The notes below the pieces were generated by a model that was not told where the DNA came from, made no database searches, and worked only from the letters and a program-made list of their open reading frames with translations. A stretch of DNA of 64,000 nt, taken from Phenylobacterium glaciei (lineage in GTDB: Bacteria > Pseudomonadota > Alphaproteobacteria > Caulobacterales > Caulobacteraceae). The position numbers and the translations under genes are program-made. Positions 61,870 to 64,000 of this stretch are shown here, one piece after another (position 1 is the first letter of the stretch; every line of letters starts with the position of its first letter). The stretch covers positions 2,691,501 to 2,755,500 of the forward strand of contig NZ_JAGSGD010000001.1 of the NCBI RefSeq assembly GCF_016772415.1, written 5' to 3'.

Positions 61870-62628
61870 ATGGAGCTAAAGGACAGCGTCGCCCTGGTCA
61901 CCGGCGGCAATCGCGGCATCGGCGAGGCCTTCGTGCGCGCCCTGCTCGCCGCCGGAGCGGCCAAGGTCTATGTCGGCGCCCGTGACGCGGCCAGCGCGGC
62001 GCACCTGGCGGCCGAGGCGCCGGGGCGGGCCGTGCCCTTGGAGCTGGACGTCACCAAGCCCGACCAGATCGCCGCGGCGGCCGCCCAGTGCGGCGACGTC
62101 CAGCTCCTGATCAACAACGCCGGGGCCTTCCACAACCAGACCCTGATGACCGCCCCCGATCTGACCGCCGCCCGCGACGAGATGGAGGTCAACTATTTCG
62201 GGCCCCTGACGCTCGCCCGCGCCTTCGCGCCCATCCTGGCCAGGAACGGCGGCGGGGCGATCTGCAACGTACTGTCGTCGGGCGGAATGGTCGCCGTACC
62301 GGCCATGGGCGGCTACAGCCCGTCGAAGTTCGCCGGCCGCGCGGCGGCCACCTGCATCCGCGCTGAACTGGCCGGCCAGGGGACCACCGTCACCGCTCTG
62401 ATCGTCGGCTCGGTGGACACCCGCATGGCCGCCCACGTGGCCGGGGCCAAGGAAGACCCCGCCGACATCGCCAAGGCGGGGCTTAACGCCATCCGCCGGG
62501 GCATCGACGAACTGGACACCGACCGCATGGCCATCGAGGTGCGCGCCTCCCTGGCCCGCGACCCCAAAGCCCTGGAACGCAGCATGGCCAAGATGCTGAC
62601 CGCCACCCAAGTCACCACCGGACGCTGA
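61870..62628 (+). CDS. short-chain dehydrogenase/reductase
   Basis: A 252-aa SDR. Cofactor motif TGGNRGIG at residues 11-18, LLINNAGAF, catalytic Ser in NVLSSGGM and YSPSKFAG with Tyr and Lys. It lacks the C-terminal segment of longer SDRs. Probably oxidises a hydroxyl intermediate in the same pathway as the thiolase. The next gene begins 5 bp after its stop. Confidence 0.9.
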   Translation: MELKDSVALVTGGNRGIGEAFVRALLAAGAAKVYVGARDAASAAHLAAEAPGRAVPLELDVTKPDQIAAAAAQCGDVQLLINNAGAFHNQTLMTAPDLTAARDEMEVNYFGPLTLARAFAPILARNGGGAICNVLSSGGMVAVPAMGGYSPSKFAGRAAATCIRAELAGQGTTVTALIVGSVDTRMAAHVAGAKEDPADIAKAGLNAIRRGIDELDTDRMAIEVRASLARDPKALERSMAKMLTATQVTTGR

Positions 62629-62633
62629 CACCC

Positions 62634-63446
62634 ATGGACATCGCCCAACTGCTGCTGCTGAACGCCGGGGTCTCCATCGCCCTCTTCATCGGGCTGTGGC
62701 TCTATTCGATCCGCATCCAGGACCCGAGCTTCATCGACAGCTGGTGGCCGCTGGGCATGGTCGTCATGGCCTGGACCAGCTACGCCATCACTGGCGGACG
62801 GGGACCGCACGCGGCCCTGCTCACCGGACTGTGCGCCATCTGGGGCCTGCGGCTGGGCATCTACCTGCTGTGGCGCTGGCGCAAGCACGGCGCCGACCGC
62901 CGCTACGCCACCATGATGGGCAAGGCCAAGCTGGAACGCGGCTGGGGCTACGCCAAGGCCTCGCTGCTGCTGGTCTTCGCTCTGCAGATGCCGCTGCAGT
63001 TCGTGGTCTGCCTGCCGGTGCAGTTGGGCCAGGTCCACGCCACCACCGATCTGGGGCCCATCGCCTGGGCTGGCGTGGCGCTGGCCGTCGTCGGCATCGC
63101 CTTCGAGAGCCTCGGCGACTGGCAGCTGATGACGTTCAAGGCCAACCCGGCCAACAACGGCAAGGTGCTGGACACCGGCCTGTGGCGCTACACCCGCCAT
63201 CCCAACTATTTTGGCGACGCCTGCACCTGGTGGGGCCTCTATCTGATCGCCGCCGACACCGGCCTGGTGGGCGCGCTCTCCATCGTCGGCCCGATCCTGA
63301 TCACCTTCCTGCTCACCAAGTGGAGCGGCGTGCCCACCGTCGAGGGGCGCATGCGCCGCAAGCGGCCGGACTACGAGGCCTATGTGGCCCGCACCTCGGG
63401 CTTCGTGCCGATGCCGCCGAAGAAGGTTGTCGCGGAGAGGGCCTAG
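62634..63446 (+). CDS. DUF1295 membrane protein, steroid 5-alpha-reductase-like
   Basis: A 270-aa membrane protein with about six helices. The C-terminal reductase-like signature is TGLWRYTRHPNYFGDACTWW and VPTVEGRMRRKRPDYEAYVA. DUF1295 is homologous to 3-oxo-5-alpha-steroid 4-dehydrogenases. As the last gene of the thiolase operon it suggests reduction of an unsaturated lipid or steroid. Its stop codon lies inside the outer arm of the palindromic repeat at 63441. Confidence 0.88.
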   Translation: MDIAQLLLLNAGVSIALFIGLWLYSIRIQDPSFIDSWWPLGMVVMAWTSYAITGGRGPHAALLTGLCAIWGLRLGIYLLWRWRKHGADRRYATMMGKAKLERGWGYAKASLLLVFALQMPLQFVVCLPVQLGQVHATTDLGPIAWAGVALAVVGIAFESLGDWQLMTFKANPANNGKVLDTGLWRYTRHPNYFGDACTWWGLYLIAADTGLVGALSIVGPILITFLLTKWSGVPTVEGRMRRKRPDYEAYVARTSGFVPMPPKKVVAERA

Positions 63447-63598
63447 CCCCCTCCGTCACGCGCTGACACGCGCGCCACCTCCCCCGATACGGCCTGCGGC
63501 CTGGGGGAGGAATTGAGAGCGCCTTATTCCTCCCCCAGCGCGCAGCGCGTTTCGGGGGAGGTGGATCCGAGCAGAGCGAGGAGACGGAGGGGGTTAGG
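63441..63598. repeat. nested palindrome between convergent genes
   Basis: Three concentric arm pairs: GCCCCCTCCGTC (after 63445) with GACGGAGGGGG (63584-63594); CCACCTCCCCCGA (63475-63487) with TCGGGGGAGGTGG (63552-63564); CTGGGGGAGGAAT (63501-63513) with ATTCCTCCCCCAG (63526-63538). The outermost arms reach the stop codons of both convergent genes. It may act as a bidirectional terminator; repeats of this style are common in alphaproteobacteria. Confidence 0.8.
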
Positions 63599-64000
63599 CC
63601 CCCGCCAACATATCCCTCGGGGCCCAGACCGCGTGGGTGCCGCTGCACAGCTTGTGCGGCAGGCGGATGCGGCAGACTGGGCCGGCGGCGATGTCCTTGG
63701 CGTCCAGCAGGATGCACTCCGAGGTCCCGGCGTTTTCATCGGTGAGGAAGCTCACCAGATAGCCGTCATCCTCGTCCACCGCGCCGATGCGCGGGCAGAA
63801 GGGCGCCTCGCTGGCATAGACGCCCTCGGGCAGGATGAACTGGCTGCTCTCGCCGGTCTCCAGGTCGTGCTTCACGAAGCCGCGGAACAGGAACCAGCCC
63901 ACCTCAGCCACGGTGGAATAGGCGTAGCGGTACTTCCGCCCGGCATAGCGGGCGTTGATCATGCCGAATTCCAGGATGCGGTCGTCGAGGTGGCCCTCGG
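63594..64000 (-). CDS. carotenoid oxygenase family protein, C-terminal part (cut by window edge)
   Basis: About 134 residues of the C-terminus of an Fe(II) carotenoid cleavage oxygenase (RPE65/lignostilbene family): RYAYSTVAEVGWFLFRGFVK, the stretch SEAPFCPRIGAVDEDDGYLV, and the end RIRLPHKLCSGTHAVWAP, where the last His is the usual iron ligand. The frame runs open to base 64000; an internal ATG at 63962 should not be taken as the start. It would cleave a carotenoid, apocarotenoid or stilbene. Stop TAA at 63594-63596. Confidence 0.88.
   Translation of the reverse strand, partial: EGHLDDRILEFGMINARYAGRKYRYAYSTVAEVGWFLFRGFVKHDLETGESSQFILPEGVYASEAPFCPRIGAVDEDDGYLVSFLTDENAGTSECILLDAKDIAAGPVCRIRLPHKLCSGTHAVWAPRDMLAGA

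Overview
The window is dense, high-GC alphaproteobacterial chromosome. It most resembles Caulobacteraceae (Phenylobacterium or Caulobacter): it has large TonB-dependent receptors, a CYP153-type P450, a ManD-type mannonate dehydratase, many ATGA/GTGA gene overlaps and short palindromic intergenic repeats. This placement is inferred from gene content only. No rRNA, tRNA, CRISPR array, integrase or transposase was recognised.

Region by region. 1-4.2 kb is a glyoxylate-shunt locus: malate synthase G (cut by the left edge), a RamB-like regulator and divergent isocitrate lyase. 4.2-8.2 kb holds a small membrane protein, intergenic repeats, a duplicated 3' fragment of a serine hydrolase, an RDD protein, an unknown gene, the intact serine hydrolase and a divergent TetR regulator with a double operator between them. 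8.2-14.1 kb has a DUF899 protein, a DGPF/ECF42 sigma-factor pair, a VOC protein and a TonB-dependent receptor. 14.3-24.6 kb is metabolic and membrane genes: aldehyde dehydrogenase, DUF808, AraC regulator, DUF2306, a secreted LMW-phosphatase-like protein without its catalytic Cys, an MFS exporter, an acyl-CoA ligase, and the DUF2256/Fe-S photolyase pair.

24.6-33.7 kb is the most plastic part. It has an M14-like hydrolase, a HigB/HigA-type toxin-antitoxin pair bracketed by composite repeats, an acyl-CoA ligase, a P450, an orphan antitoxin preceded by only the first 17 codons of a probable toxin, the N-terminal stump of an MmeI-like methyltransferase, and a translationally coupled pair of uncharacterised genes. 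Those are followed by three kinds of palindromic repeat and an orphan MNT nucleotidyltransferase. The coupled pair (31233-32470) is the best candidate here for an undescribed defence or toxin-antitoxin module.

33.7-40.5 kb is a pectin/hexuronate cluster: LacI regulator, altronate dehydratase with its catalytic core deleted in frame, fructuronate reductase, pectate lyase, FAH/hydratase-fold protein and a hexuronate-type MFS transporter, with two matching candidate LacI operators. 40.6-51.6 kb has CYP153, a TonB-dependent receptor with a structured leader, a dienelactone hydrolase, an SDR, the glycolate oxidase operon glcDEF and an acyl-CoA dehydrogenase.

51.8-56.2 kb is a compact operon of a stand-alone glycyl-tRNA-synthetase-like catalytic core, mannonate dehydratase and a GH31 glycosidase. 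After a hydrolase come a beta-helix protein and its partner di-haem cytochrome (57.4-59.6 kb), then a tightly packed thiolase / SnoaL / SnoaL / SDR / DUF1295 operon (59.7-63.4 kb). The window ends with the C-terminal part of a carotenoid oxygenase. The overall picture is an oligotroph that uses plant polysaccharide (pectin, hexuronates), C2 compounds (glycolate, acetate) and lipid, alkane or terpenoid substrates.
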